DNA of 64,000 bases, from NCBI RefSeq assembly GCF_900115475.1, contig NZ_FOWP01000001.1:777802-841801 (forward strand). The letters run 5' to 3'. The notes under the pieces are model-generated. The model was given only the letters and a program-made list of their open reading frames with translations. It had not been told where the DNA came from and did not search any database. The stretch's first letter is position 1. Every line of letters starts with the position of its first letter. The DNA is from Ectopseudomonas composti. Lineage in GTDB: Bacteria > Pseudomonadota > Gammaproteobacteria > Pseudomonadales > Pseudomonadaceae. The position numbers and the translations under genes are program-made. Below are positions 38,871-50,852 of this stretch, piece by piece.

Positions 38871-39763
38871 GTCGAGTGTTCGACGGCCGCCTGGCGCTGA
38901 TCGCCCCCGCTGCGGCGATTGCCGAAGACGTACTGGAAGCGACCCTGGCGCAACTCGATGTACTGGGCATCCGCCATCATCTGGGCCGGCATGTGCGTGC
39001 CCGCCATCGCTACCTGGCAGGCACGCCGGAGCAACGCCTGGAGGATCTGCACCAGGCCTTCACCCTGCCCGACATCAGCGCCGTCTGGTGCCTGCGTGGC
39101 GGCTATGGCTGCGCGCAACTGGTGGCGGATATCGACTGGGCGCTGCTGCACCGGGCCAGCCCGCGCCCGCTGATCGGCTTCTCCGATCTGTCGATCCTGC
39201 TCGAAGCCTTTGCGCAACATGGCTTGCCGGCCATTCATGGTCCGGTGGCCACCGCGCTCGGCCATCAGGCGCTGTCGGCGCCTGGTGGCCAGCTCGAGCG
39301 TTTGGCCTCGATGCAGGCCCTGTGGGGGCTGCTCAAGGGCCAGCACAACCTATTGCCGCTGCGTCACATCAGCGGCCCGCAACAGCCCATCGAAGGCACC
39401 CTGCAGGGCGGCAACCTGACGGCCCTGGCCAGCGCCTGCGGTACTGATGCGGCAATGCGTCTGGCCGAAGATTCGATCCTGATTCTGGAAGACGTCGGCG
39501 AGCCCTACTACCGCCTGGAGCGCAGCCTCTGGCAGTTGCTGCACAGCTTCGCCGGGAAGCCACCACGCGCGGTGTGCCTGGGCAGCTTCACCGACTGCCC
39601 ACGACGCGGCGTGCAGCATAGCCTGGAGCAGATCATCGGCGAGTACCTGGCACCGCTGGGTGTGCCGCTGTACGGCGACCTGCCCAGTGGCCACGGTGAC
39701 GTCAACTACCCTTGGCCCTATGGTCAGCGGGCGCGCTTGAGCGGCGGCAGCCTGAGCTGGTAA
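38867..39763 (+). CDS. ldcA: LD-carboxypeptidase (muramoyltetrapeptide carboxypeptidase)
   Basis: 298 residues of family S66. Nucleophile Ser in IGFSDLS, Glu in [10 protein letters not shown] and His in [12 protein letters not shown] form the Ser-Glu-His triad. Removes the terminal D-alanine from recycled murein tetrapeptide in the cytoplasm. Third gene of the rimB-rimK-ldcA operon; stop 6 bp from the convergent stop of the GGDEF-EAL gene. Confidence 0.93.
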   Translation: MSRVFDGRLALIAPAAAIAEDVLEATLAQLDVLGIRHHLGRHVRARHRYLAGTPEQRLEDLHQAFTLPDISAVWCLRGGYGCAQLVADIDWALLHRASPRPLIGFSDLSILLEAFAQHGLPAIHGPVATALGHQALSAPGGQLERLASMQALWGLLKGQHNLLPLRHISGPQQPIEGTLQGGNLTALASACGTDAAMRLAEDSILILEDVGEPYYRLERSLWQLLHSFAGKPPRAVCLGSFTDCPRRGVQHSLEQIIGEYLAPLGVPLYGDLPSGHGDVNYPWPYGQRARLSGGSLSW

Positions 39764-39769
39764 CCCCGC

Positions 39770-42700
39770 TCAGCGCTGGCGCGCCTGCATCCAGGCGAGA
39801 AATTCTGCTTCGGCCATCGGCCGACCGAACAGATAACCCTGCCCCAATGCACAGTCCTGCTCACGCAGCAGCGCCAGCTGGCTGTCGCGCTCGATCCCTT
39901 CGGCCACGCACTCCAGGCCCAGGTTGCGCGCGATCATCAGGATGGTCTGCACCAGCATGCGCCCACTCGCCTCGCCATCCAGATCGGCGACGAAGCTGCG
40001 GTCGATCTTCAGCCGGTCCAGTGGCAAGCGCTTGAGGTAGGTCAGCGACGAGTAGCCGGTGCCGAAGTCGTCGATGGCGAAGCGCACGCCCTGCTGCTTG
40101 AGCCGTTGCATGTGGCCAATGCAGCGCTCGACGTCTTCGAGCAGCACGCCCTCGGTGATTTCCAGCTCCAGCGACTGCGCCGGTACGCCGTGATCACGCA
40201 GGCACTTCTCGACACGCTCCACGCAGCCAGCCTGGCGCAACTCACGCGGGCTGAGGTTGACCGCCAGCACCAGTTGCGGCCACTGCGCCTGCCAGCGCGC
40301 CAATGCCGCGCAGGCATGCTCCAGCACCCACTGACCGAGGTCCTGGATCAACCCGGTTTCCTCGGCCAGGGGGATGAACTGATCCGGGCCGATCTCGCCG
40401 CGCTCGGGGTGCATCCAGCGCAGCAACACCTCGGCACCAGCGACCGCCCCATCGGCCAGCATCAGTTGCGGCTGAAAGACCAGCTGCAACTGCTGACGGA
40501 CGATGGCCTGACGCAGCTCGCCCTGCAACTGCAGGCGTTGGTCGATAGCCGCCTGCATCTCCGGGGCGAAGAAATGCAGGGCGTTGCGACCGGCGTGCTT
40601 GGCTCGGTACATGGCGGTGTCAGCCTGTTTGAGAATGTCCGAAGCCTGCTGCAGGCCCATCGGGTGCAGGGCGATGCCGATACTGGCGCTAATCGCCAAC
40701 TCATGGCCGTCGATCAGGCAACTGCCCTGCAGGCCGCGCAGTAGCTTCTCCCCCACCGCGGCAGCCTGCTCAGCAACCGCTTGTGGCTCATGCCCCAAGG
40801 CTTCGAGCAGTACCACGAACTCATCTCCGCCGAGACGGGCGAGGGTGTCTTCAGTGCGCAGCTCGGCGGCCAGACGCGAGGTAACCTCGACCAGCAGGGC
40901 ATCACCGACCAGATGGCCGAGGCTGTCATTGACCGTCTTGAAGTGATCCAGATCGATGAACAGCAGGGCGCCCAGGCTGCCCTCGCGATTCTCCCGATCC
41001 ATGGCGTGCTGCAAGCGATCGAGCAGCAGGCGGCGATTGGGCAGGCCGGTAAGCTCGTCGCTGTAGGCCAAACGCTCGATCTCGCGCTGATAGCGCTGGC
41101 GCTCGGATATGTCAGTGATGCTGGCGCGGATCAGCAGGTTCTCACCCGGCATGCGCACCAGGCGCACTTCGCACGGCAGTTGACGGCCAGCGCTGTCACG
41201 GTGGCTCCACTCGAACACCGGCGCTTCACCGGCGATGGCGCGACGCAGGAACTCCTTGCCAGCCCGGGAGGACAGGCGGCCGTCAGTCTGGCGCACCGGG
41301 CTGATGCTCTGAATCGAGCGACCGAGCAGCTCATCGCGGCGATAACGGAACAGGCTCAGGGCGTTGGCGTTGCATTCGACGATACCGCCCTCCGGGTTGA
41401 ACAGCAGGATCGCCTCGGGCGCATGCTCGACCAGGGTGCGGTAGCGCGCCTCAGCTTCGCGGCGCGCACTGATGTCCTCGACCAGCAGCAGGAACAACGT
41501 CTGCCGCCCACCGCGCACGGCGCGCAAGCTGACGCGGGTGAAGACCACCTGTCCATCGGCGCGCAGAAAGCGCTTGTCCATCTCGAAGCCATCGCTGCTG
41601 CCCAGCAGAACCTGCTCCACATGGGCCCGCTCGACGGGCAGGTCATCCGGGTGCGACAGTCGCTGCCAACTGCTGGCGAGCAGCTCGTCGCGAGCGAGAC
41701 CGAGAATGCTGCACAGCTTCTGGTTGACCTCTTCCCAGGCAAAACTCTGATTGGTCAGCGCCATGCCGATCAGCGGCGCTTCGAAGAACAAGCGCAGGCG
41801 CTCGTCTCGCTCACGCAGTTGCGACTCGGCACGCTTGCGCTCGCTGATGTCCTGAACGATCCCATAGATGCGCACCAGGCTGCCGTCCTCGTCGCGCTCG
41901 GCCATGCCCCGCAGACGCACCAGCCGGCCGCCCAGACGCGCCACCAGACGCACCTCGAGATCCAGATCGTCCATGCCACTGAGCGCCGCCTGCAGGGTCT
42001 GCATGATCAGCGCCTGACTCGGCGTGTCGTAATAATCCAGCACCTGCTGCAGATCAGGCGGCCCCTGCTGGATGTCGCGGTCGACGATGCGGTAGCAGCC
42101 ATCGCTCCAGGACATGCCATAGTCGCTGATCTCCAGCACCCAGCCACCGAGGCTGGCGATGTCTTCGGTCTGGCTGAACAGATGGCTCTGGCGCAGCAGC
42201 TGTGAACGCTGTTGCTCGACCTTGGCGGCCAGTTCGACGCGCTCGGTGACGTCGTGCTGCAGTCCGACGAAATGGCTGATGCCCAGTTCGTCACGCATCG
42301 GCGCCAGCACCACTTCGTTCCAGAAAGGCCTGCCGTCCTTGCGATAGTTGCGTATCACGGCGTGGCCGCTGCGGCCCTCACGCAAGGCATTGCGCAGCGA
42401 CTGCAGCTCCAGCTGGGCACGCTCCTCGCCGAGCAGGAAACGACAGTTACGTCCCAGCGTTTCGGCGGCGCTGTAGCCGGTTATCTGGCTGAATGCCGCG
42501 TTGCAATACACCAAGGGTAAATCGGCCTGGCGCGCATCGGCGATGGTTACACCCAGCGGGCTAGCCTCCATTGCCAGGTTGGCGCGCGCCAGTTGTTGCT
42601 GCATCTGCGCGCTGCGCGCCAGCGCCTGGCGCAGATCGCCCAGCACACGCCCTACCAGCAACGTGGCGCACATCAACAGCACGACGGCGAAGTACAACTG

Positions 42701-43528
42701 GTTACGCTGCAGGTCCAGCTCACTGAAACTCAGGCTACCGCGCAGCAGCGGAAGCGGCAGGGTTGCGGCGTACACTAGCAACACCCCGTACAGGGCGCCG
42801 GCGAAGGCGTGCCGCAGCGCCAGTACCAGCATGCTCAAGCCCAGCAACGGCAGGGCGAGCTGGGCCGGCAAGCTGGTACTGAGCAGCATCAACACCAGGA
42901 ATACGCCCATCGCCAACAGCCAACCGCCCGGCGAATGGCTGATGGCCAAAGTCGGCACATTGTCCGCACCACGCTCACTGAGCCAACCGCGGGCCCGCAG
43001 CAACGGGGTGCAGAAAGCCAGTAAGGGCGCCGTCAGGGCAAGCATGTTGATGGTGTCGCTCAACCACAGGGCCAGGCTGGCCTGCGTCCACTGTTCGCCA
43101 ATCTGAAAACCGGTAAGCCAGAGGCTACTTTGCAGACCGAGTGCCACCAGGGTGCTCGGCATCAACACGGCGAAGGCGAGAAATCTCAGCAGATCGCTCA
43201 GGCGCCCCAGGGCCGGATCGAAAGACTGCGGTCGCAACAACCACCAGCCCAAGCCGACGGCGACGGTTTCCGGCAGGGCATAGAGCGGCGCCCACTGCCA
43301 GGGCAGGCCCCATAGCGGCACGCTGAGCAAGGCATTGAGGTACAGCGCCGGCAGCGCGCGCGGCCCCCACCACAGGCAGAAGACCAGCCCCAGCACCAGA
43401 GGCAGGTAACAGAGCGCCACCCCGTCGTTCAGGCGGGTCGCCAGGGAAATCCAGGTTGCCAGGTGGAGAATCGGCAGCGGCAGCCACCAGGTCCAGTTGG
43501 GCAAGCGGTCGGGGAAGGCGGCGGGCAT
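39770..43528 (-). CDS. MASE1-LOV-PAS-PAS-PAS-GGDEF-EAL cyclic-di-GMP enzyme
   Basis: 1252 residues. About eight membrane segments (1-300, MASE1-like). Residues about 317-430 read as a LOV domain: GRNCRFL with Cys362 as candidate flavin-adduct cysteine, RNYRKDG (Asn394), PFWNE (Asn404) and FVGLQHD (Gln424). The usual Q of NCRFLQ is Leu. Three more PAS domains follow (about 450-565, 575-690, 692-811). GGDEF is intact at 900-904 with an RxxD I-site (891-894); EAL reads EVLLRW (1033-1035), with DDFGTG (1153-1158) and QGYLFGRP conserved. So both cyclase and phosphodiesterase may work. ATG at 43528 with GAGG upstream. Convergent to the rimB-rimK-ldcA operon. Confidence 0.9.
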   Translation of the reverse strand: MPAAFPDRLPNWTWWLPLPILHLATWISLATRLNDGVALCYLPLVLGLVFCLWWGPRALPALYLNALLSVPLWGLPWQWAPLYALPETVAVGLGWWLLRPQSFDPALGRLSDLLRFLAFAVLMPSTLVALGLQSSLWLTGFQIGEQWTQASLALWLSDTINMLALTAPLLAFCTPLLRARGWLSERGADNVPTLAISHSPGGWLLAMGVFLVLMLLSTSLPAQLALPLLGLSMLVLALRHAFAGALYGVLLVYAATLPLPLLRGSLSFSELDLQRNQLYFAVVLLMCATLLVGRVLGDLRQALARSAQMQQQLARANLAMEASPLGVTIADARQADLPLVYCNAAFSQITGYSAAETLGRNCRFLLGEERAQLELQSLRNALREGRSGHAVIRNYRKDGRPFWNEVVLAPMRDELGISHFVGLQHDVTERVELAAKVEQQRSQLLRQSHLFSQTEDIASLGGWVLEISDYGMSWSDGCYRIVDRDIQQGPPDLQQVLDYYDTPSQALIMQTLQAALSGMDDLDLEVRLVARLGGRLVRLRGMAERDEDGSLVRIYGIVQDISERKRAESQLRERDERLRLFFEAPLIGMALTNQSFAWEEVNQKLCSILGLARDELLASSWQRLSHPDDLPVERAHVEQVLLGSSDGFEMDKRFLRADGQVVFTRVSLRAVRGGRQTLFLLLVEDISARREAEARYRTLVEHAPEAILLFNPEGGIVECNANALSLFRYRRDELLGRSIQSISPVRQTDGRLSSRAGKEFLRRAIAGEAPVFEWSHRDSAGRQLPCEVRLVRMPGENLLIRASITDISERQRYQREIERLAYSDELTGLPNRRLLLDRLQHAMDRENREGSLGALLFIDLDHFKTVNDSLGHLVGDALLVEVTSRLAAELRTEDTLARLGGDEFVVLLEALGHEPQAVAEQAAAVGEKLLRGLQGSCLIDGHELAISASIGIALHPMGLQQASDILKQADTAMYRAKHAGRNALHFFAPEMQAAIDQRLQLQGELRQAIVRQQLQLVFQPQLMLADGAVAGAEVLLRWMHPERGEIGPDQFIPLAEETGLIQDLGQWVLEHACAALARWQAQWPQLVLAVNLSPRELRQAGCVERVEKCLRDHGVPAQSLELEITEGVLLEDVERCIGHMQRLKQQGVRFAIDDFGTGYSSLTYLKRLPLDRLKIDRSFVADLDGEASGRMLVQTILMIARNLGLECVAEGIERDSQLALLREQDCALGQGYLFGRPMAEAEFLAWMQARQR

Positions 43529-43625
43529 GCAGGCCTCGAGTTGATGCGCTGGCACAGCATAGCCCAGCGCCCGAGCGCTTGGCAGCATATTGCCAGCACC
43601 CGAGCGCGGTAATCAGAACGTTCGG

Positions 43626-44951
43626 TTATACCGCGTCGCGCGGCAGGAGCAGCCCCAGAGGCAAGCGCACTCGCGCTTCGAGACCACCGCCACTGCGATT
43701 ACGCAGCTCGACGCTGCCCCCGTGCAGGGCCGCGATACGCTTGACGATGGCCAGGCCCAGGCCGGTGCCACGTCCACCACGGGCGCGATCACCGCGGATG
43801 AAGGGGTTGAAGATGCTGTCGAGTTCGGCAGGATCGATGCCGTTGCCACGGTCCAGCACGCTCAATACCACGTAGGGCGCGTTGTGGTCGCCGGCCAGGC
43901 TGGCCACCACCTCGACGGCGTCGCCACCACCATGATTGAGGGCGTTCTCCACCAGGTTGGTGAGCAGGCGCTTGGTCGACACCCGGCGCAGCGGAAACGG
44001 AGGGATTGCCTCCAGGCACAGCCGCACACGCTCGCTACCCTGGTTGTAGGGGGCCAGGGTTTCGCGCACCAGCTCGGGGAAATCGGCCTCTTCCACCGGT
44101 TCGTCACGGCCATCGCGGATGAAGGCGAGGAACTGGTCGAGAATGGCGTCCATGTCCTCGATGTCGCGGACCATGTCCTCGGTCAGCTCGGAATCGTTGT
44201 CCATGAACTCCAGCGCCAGGCGCAGGCGGGTCAGCGGCGTGCGTAAATCATGAGAAACGCCGGCCAGCATCAGTTCACGTTCGCGTCCGGCCTGTTCGAC
44301 GTCCTCGGCCATCTGGTTGAAGGCGCGGTAGACCTCGGTCATTTCGCTCGGCGTATCGCTCACCGGCAGTCGTACGCTGCGCCCTTGCCCGAGCTGGCGA
44401 GCGGCGTAGACCAGGCGCTTGAGCGGCGCATTGAGCTGACGCACGAAGATCCAGGCGGCGGCCGTGGACAGCAGACCGATGCCGAGGAACCAGCCGAGCA
44501 CGCTCCAGATACGCTGGCCACGCAGCGGATGCGGATACATCGGCACCCGCACCCAGCCATCGCCAAGACTCGGCGCCCGTACCCACAGCGCCGGCGGCGT
44601 GGTGGCACGCACGCGGGTTTCGGTATCGGGGCCAAGCTCGGTCTGCATCTGCCGCTGGAAGATCTCGCTGTAGGGCCAGTGCTGCTCACTGGCCGGCACC
44701 TTGTCCCGCGGGATGCGCTTGAGCCCGGCGGCCTGGGCGATGTGATCGCGATCATCCGGGTTGGCAGCCCAGTAGGCCCGCAGAGTCAGCGCCGCGCCAT
44801 GGCTGTACTGGCGGTCGACCAGCACGTCCTCGTTCATCATCAGGTACACCAGCGTCAGTGCCTTGGAAAACAGCACGACGACGAGTACCAGCCAGAGGGT
44901 GCGGGCGAAGAAGCTTTGCGGGAACCAGACCGGAGCCTTCACGAACCGCAT
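43626..44951 (-). CDS. amgS: Sensor histidine kinase AmgS (EnvZ-like)
   Basis: 441 residues. Two membrane helices (about 16-38 and 150-170) enclose a periplasmic loop, then a HAMP domain, a dimerisation helix with His234 in GVSHDLRTPLTRLRLALEF and an ATPase domain (N-box LVENALNHGGG, G-boxes DRGNGID and GTGLGLAIV). In P. aeruginosa AmgRS senses envelope stress from misfolded membrane proteins and contributes to intrinsic aminoglycoside tolerance. Forms an operon with amgR (55-bp gap). Confidence 0.92.
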   Translation of the reverse strand: MRFVKAPVWFPQSFFARTLWLVLVVVLFSKALTLVYLMMNEDVLVDRQYSHGAALTLRAYWAANPDDRDHIAQAAGLKRIPRDKVPASEQHWPYSEIFQRQMQTELGPDTETRVRATTPPALWVRAPSLGDGWVRVPMYPHPLRGQRIWSVLGWFLGIGLLSTAAAWIFVRQLNAPLKRLVYAARQLGQGRSVRLPVSDTPSEMTEVYRAFNQMAEDVEQAGRERELMLAGVSHDLRTPLTRLRLALEFMDNDSELTEDMVRDIEDMDAILDQFLAFIRDGRDEPVEEADFPELVRETLAPYNQGSERVRLCLEAIPPFPLRRVSTKRLLTNLVENALNHGGGDAVEVVASLAGDHNAPYVVLSVLDRGNGIDPAELDSIFNPFIRGDRARGGRGTGLGLAIVKRIAALHGGSVELRNRSGGGLEARVRLPLGLLLPRDAV

Positions 44952-45006
44952 ACCTCAAGCTTCAAGAAAGCACCGCCGACGCCTCGATCACTTGCAGCTC
45001 GTGACC

Positions 45007-45744
45007 TCACTTGTTGCCATCCGGCACGAATACGTAGCCCACACCCCAGACGGTCTGGATATAGCGCGGTTTGGACGGGTCCGGCTCGATCAGACGACGC
45101 AGGCGGCTGATCTGCACGTCGATGGAGCGCTCCAGCGCATCCCACTCGCGGCCACGGGCCAGGTTCATCAGCTTGTCACGGGTCAGAGGCTCGCGTGCAT
45201 GTTGCACCAGTGCTTTGAGCACGGCGAACTCACCGGTGGTGAGCATGTGCACTTCCTCGCCCTTCTTCAGTTCGCGGGTAGCCAGGGACAATTCGTACTC
45301 GCCAAAACTGACGCTCTCGTCCTCGCTACCCGGCGCGCCCGGCACCACCGGCGCCTGACGGCGCAGCACGGCCTTGATCCGCGCCAGCAGTTCGCGTGGG
45401 TTGAAGGGCTTGGCCAGGTAGTCGTCGGCGCCCAGCTCCAGGCCCTGAATGCGGCTGGACTCATCGCCCTTGGCGGTGAGCATGATGATCGGCATCTGGT
45501 TGCCCGACTCACGCAGGCGGCGGCAGGCGGACAAGCCGTCCTCACCCGGCAGCATCAGGTCGAGCACTACCAGATTGAACAGCTCGCGCGCCAGCAGACG
45601 GTCCATCTGCTCGACGTTCTCCACCGCGCGAACCCGGTAGCCCTGCTCATCGAAGAAGCGTTCGAGCAGACGGCGCAGACGGGCGTCATCATCGACGATA
45701 AGAATCTTCTCGCCTTCGGCGGCAGGGGCAGCGGACTGGGTCAT
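45007..45744 (-). CDS. amgR: Response regulator AmgR (OmpR-like)
   Basis: 245 residues. Receiver domain with phospho-acceptor Asp62 (VVLDLMLPGEDG), acidic pair DDD (18-20) and Lys in AKPF, then an OmpR/PhoB winged helix (LTRDKLMNLARGREWD... YIQTVWGVGYVF). ATG at 45744 chosen as the family start; the frame to 45789 is not supported. Upstream partner of amgS. Confidence 0.94.
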   Translation of the reverse strand: MTQSAAPAAEGEKILIVDDDARLRRLLERFFDEQGYRVRAVENVEQMDRLLARELFNLVVLDLMLPGEDGLSACRRLRESGNQMPIIMLTAKGDESSRIQGLELGADDYLAKPFNPRELLARIKAVLRRQAPVVPGAPGSEDESVSFGEYELSLATRELKKGEEVHMLTTGEFAVLKALVQHAREPLTRDKLMNLARGREWDALERSIDVQISRLRRLIEPDPSKPRYIQTVWGVGYVFVPDGNK

Positions 45745-45852
45745 GGCGTCTCCTTGGACAGCCGTACTGTGGACGGCAAGTGGCGGCATTATCGCTCAGG
45801 CGCATGGATGGGCGCTTTAGCCATTGTTAGCAGATTTTTCCCCGAACGGTTC

Positions 45853-45881
45853 CCAGCACGGGCAGATGCGGTGTTTATAAT
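45853..45881 (+). promoter_or_regulatory. Probable tex promoter
   Basis: A perfect TATAAT -10 box (45876-45881) sits 65 bp upstream of the tex ATG, with a poor -35 (CCAGCA, 17-nt spacing). No alternative start site signal is visible in this divergent gap with amgR. Confidence 0.45.
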
Positions 45882-45946
45882 GCGCCGCTTTCGTGTCTGG
45901 CCGGCATGTTTACGGCCACCCTGTCGCTTCAGTGGGTAGTTTTTAT

Positions 45947-48270
<2,324 letters not shown>

Positions 48271-48274
<4 letters not shown>

Positions 48275-48657
48275 ATACGACCGACAACGTGGGCGCCAGC
48301 AGCGCCTTTTCCCGCCTGCTCGGCCTGGAGATCCTCCAGGTCGGCGGCGGCGAGGCGCGTGTGCGCCTGACCCTGACCGACGATTTGCGCAACCTGCACG
48401 GCAAGCTGCACGGCGGTGCGCTGTTCTCGCTGATCGACACCGCCATGGGCCAGGCCAGCCACAGCCTGGGCGATGGCGGCCCGAGCAGCGTGACCCTGGA
48501 GTGCAAGATCAACTACATCCGCCCGGTCAGTGAGGGCAGCGTGCTGTGCCATGCCAAGGTGCTGCATGCCGGACGCCGCACCCAGGTGGTGGAGGCTGAA
48601 GTCCTGCAGGGCGACAAGCTGGTCGCCAAGGCACAAGGCACCTTCGCCTGCGTGTAA
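48271..48657 (+). CDS. PaaI-family hotdog thioesterase
   Basis: 128 residues. [20 protein letters not shown] contains the HGG and catalytic Asp typical of PaaI/acyl-CoA thioesterase 2-type hotdog enzymes. Hydrolyses aryl- or acyl-CoA; substrate unknown. Starts within the tex stop (ATGA), a translationally coupled pair seen in other pseudomonads. Confidence 0.9.
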
Positions 48658-48695
48658 TCGGCACCCCGCTCGCTGATCTAATCTGGGTAAGCGTT

Positions 48696-48720
48696 CGCCC
48701 CCTTGCAGAGTGCGGGGGCG
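48696..48720 (+). terminator. Hairpin between paaI-like gene and gshA
   Basis: CGCCCCC (48696-48702) pairs with GGGGGCG (48714-48720). No U-run follows, so it is a weak terminator or a leader stem before gshA. Confidence 0.35.
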
Positions 48721-48760
48721 ATCCCCATATTGTGGCGACTGCCCAGTTAGGAATTGCATC

Positions 48761-50341
48761 TTGAGCGATATTCTCACCCGCCGCCTGGCCCAGCTCGGCG
48801 AGCCGGCTCACCTGTCCCTGCTGGGCGAGTGCCTGCACGGCATCGAGCGCGAATGCCTGCGCGTGGATCGTGATGGCCAACTGGCCCTGACGCCGCATCC
48901 ACAGGGGCTGGGTTCGGCGCTGACTCATGCGCAGATCACCACTGACTACTCCGAGTCGCTGCTGGAGTTCATCACCGGTACTGCCACCGATCCAGCCGCC
49001 ACACTGGATGAGCTCGACCGCATCCACCGCTTCACCTACGCCAAGCTCGACGACGAGCTGCTGTGGAGCCCGTCGATGCCCTGCGCCCTGCCGGATGAAG
49101 AGACCATCCCCATCGCCCGCTACGGCAGCTCCAATATCGGCCGTCTCAAGTACGTGTACCGCAAGGGCCTGGCACTGCGTTACGGCAAGACCATGCAGTG
49201 CATTGCCGGCATTCACTACAACTTCTCCCTGCCCGAGGGGCTGTGGCAGTTGCAGCAACAGGCCGAAGGCAACACGCAGAGCGCGCGCGACTACCAGTCG
49301 GCACGCTATATCGCGCTGATCCGCAACTTCCGTCGCTACAGCTGGCTGCTGATGTACCTGTTCGGCGCCTCGCCGGCGCTGGATAAGGGTTTCATGCGTG
49401 GCCGCCCGCACCAGCTGCAGGAACTGGACGCCAGCACCCTGTACCTGCCCTATGCCACCAGCTTGCGCATGAGCGACCTGGGCTACCAGAGCAACGCGCA
49501 GTCCGGCCTGACGCCCTGCTACAACGACCTGGCCAGCTACACCGACAGCCTGCGCCTGGCCGTCGGCACGCCGTACCCAGCCTATGTCGAAGCCGGCACC
49601 AAGCGCGGCGACGAGTGGCTGCAACTGAACACCAACATCCTGCAGATCGAGAACGAGTACTACTCGAGCATCCGCCCGAAGCGCGTCACCTACAGCGGCG
49701 AGCGACCGATCCAGGCGCTGATGAGCCGTGGCGTGCAGTACGTGGAAGTGCGCTGCCTGGACATCAACCCCTTCCTGCCGCTGGGCATCGACGTGGCGCA
49801 GGCGCGTTTCATCGACGCCTTCCTGCTGTTCTGCGCGCTGGAGGACAGCCCGCTGCTGGAGAACGGCGAGTGCAGCAACTGCACCAGCAACTTCCTCAAG
49901 GTGGTCAAGGAAGGGCGCCGCCCCGGCCTGCACCTGCAAAAGGGCAGCCAGCAGGTGGAGCTCAAGGCCTGGGCCGGCGAACTGCTCGAACGCATTCTGC
50001 CGCTGGCCGAATTGCTCGACCGCAGCCAGGACAGCAGTGCGCATGTCGAGGCCTTGGCGCAGCAACAGGCCAAGGTCGCGGATGTGGACATGACGCCGTC
50101 GGCCCAGGTGCTGGCGATTCTGCGTCAGGGCAAGAGCTTCACCGAGTTCGCCCTGCAGCAGAGCCTGCGCCACGCCGAATACTTCCGCACCCAGCCGCTC
50201 AGTGCCGAGCTGCAGCAGACCTTCGAGCAGGCCGCGCACGACTCGCTGGCCGGCCAGGCCGAGCTGGAAGCGCAGCCCAAGGGCGATTTCGATGCCTTCG
50301 TGGCGGCCTATCAGGCGAGCATCTTGGCGCTGGCCGTGTAG
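48761..50341 (+). CDS. gshA: Glutamate-cysteine ligase
   Basis: 526 residues of the proteobacterial class 1 GshA family. Substrate/ATP-binding blocks include [24 protein letters not shown] and [14 protein letters not shown]. First and rate-limiting step of glutathione synthesis. I place the start at TTG 48761 ([14 protein letters not shown]), which matches the family N-terminus and has AGGA ten bases upstream; the frame open from 48710 would add 17 untypical residues. TTG starts keep expression low. Confidence 0.93.
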   Translation: MSDILTRRLAQLGEPAHLSLLGECLHGIERECLRVDRDGQLALTPHPQGLGSALTHAQITTDYSESLLEFITGTATDPAATLDELDRIHRFTYAKLDDELLWSPSMPCALPDEETIPIARYGSSNIGRLKYVYRKGLALRYGKTMQCIAGIHYNFSLPEGLWQLQQQAEGNTQSARDYQSARYIALIRNFRRYSWLLMYLFGASPALDKGFMRGRPHQLQELDASTLYLPYATSLRMSDLGYQSNAQSGLTPCYNDLASYTDSLRLAVGTPYPAYVEAGTKRGDEWLQLNTNILQIENEYYSSIRPKRVTYSGERPIQALMSRGVQYVEVRCLDINPFLPLGIDVAQARFIDAFLLFCALEDSPLLENGECSNCTSNFLKVVKEGRRPGLHLQKGSQQVELKAWAGELLERILPLAELLDRSQDSSAHVEALAQQQAKVADVDMTPSAQVLAILRQGKSFTEFALQQSLRHAEYFRTQPLSAELQQTFEQAAHDSLAGQAELEAQPKGDFDAFVAAYQASILALAV

Positions 50342-50390
50342 GTCACGTCGGAACTCGGGCGCGCGCACCTATACCCATCGGGGGAACCGC

Positions 50391-50411
50391 GGTGCGCGCG
50401 GCGCACCCTAC
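50391..50411. repeat. REP-like palindrome, family A (single)
   Basis: GGTGCGCGCGGCGCACCCTA unit after gshA, in a 210-bp gap that otherwise shows nothing. Confidence 0.65.
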
Positions 50412-50551
50412 GTGGCTGGCCGGACGGGCGATGAAGCGTCGACTACGTCACAAAGCCAACCAGCGGGGCAAAAGCCAGGATGGGCGGCCATACCCAGAGC
50501 CGCCCGGCCAGCTAGCATTGCCGGGTAAAGGACGATAGACGAGCAGCGCCC

Positions 50552-50743
50552 ATGGCCGAAGACGCCACGCCGCAATGGAGCCTGGAAAGCCTGACCAAGG
50601 CCTACCAGCAAGGCTATATGGCCGGCCTCACTGGCCAGCCCAAAACCCGCCAGCCCTACCCTGACGAAATTCCAGCCGCTGCCTGGGAGGCCGGTTGGGA
50701 CGACGGCTTCGAGCAGATGCGCTTGCAGCAGCACAGCGCCTGA
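50552..50743 (+). CDS. Rmf/CrpP-superfamily small protein
   Basis: 63 residues. The spacing AYQQGYMAGLTGQ...PYPDE...AAWEAGWDDGFEQ matches the ribosome modulation factor fold (GY-AG, PYP, W-GW-G). True Rmf dimerises 70S ribosomes in stationary phase; relatives such as CrpP have other proposed roles. Start ATG 50552; GAGCAGCG upstream is a modest ribosome site. Isolated between gshA and argA and flanked by REP elements. Whether it binds ribosomes cannot be told here. Confidence 0.78.
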   Translation: MAEDATPQWSLESLTKAYQQGYMAGLTGQPKTRQPYPDEIPAAAWEAGWDDGFEQMRLQQHSA

Positions 50744-50770
50744 CGAGCAATTGCGGTTAGCATCCGCTTC

Positions 50771-50834
50771 GTAGGAGAGGCTGGGCGGCATTCCGCTTCA
50801 GCCGCGAAGCTCGCGGATAAATCCGCTCCTACAG
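50771..50834. repeat. Inverted REP-like pair, family E
   Basis: GTAGGAG at 50771 and CTCCTACAG at 50826-50834 bracket an imperfect palindrome with CAGCCGCGAAG core, between the Rmf-like gene and argA. Confidence 0.65.
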
Positions 50835-50852
50835 TTCGCGGCGATCCCTCGC

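Noticed and set aside
41131..41334. Degenerate EAL (EVL) as evidence for a dead phosphodiesterase
   Set aside because: ExL with V is tolerated in many active EAL domains and DDFGTG, AEGIE and QGYLFG are intact.
40781..42205. A 474-codon plus-strand frame inside the GGDEF-EAL gene
   Set aside because: Antisense shadow with Ala/Gln/His-rich low-complexity translation.
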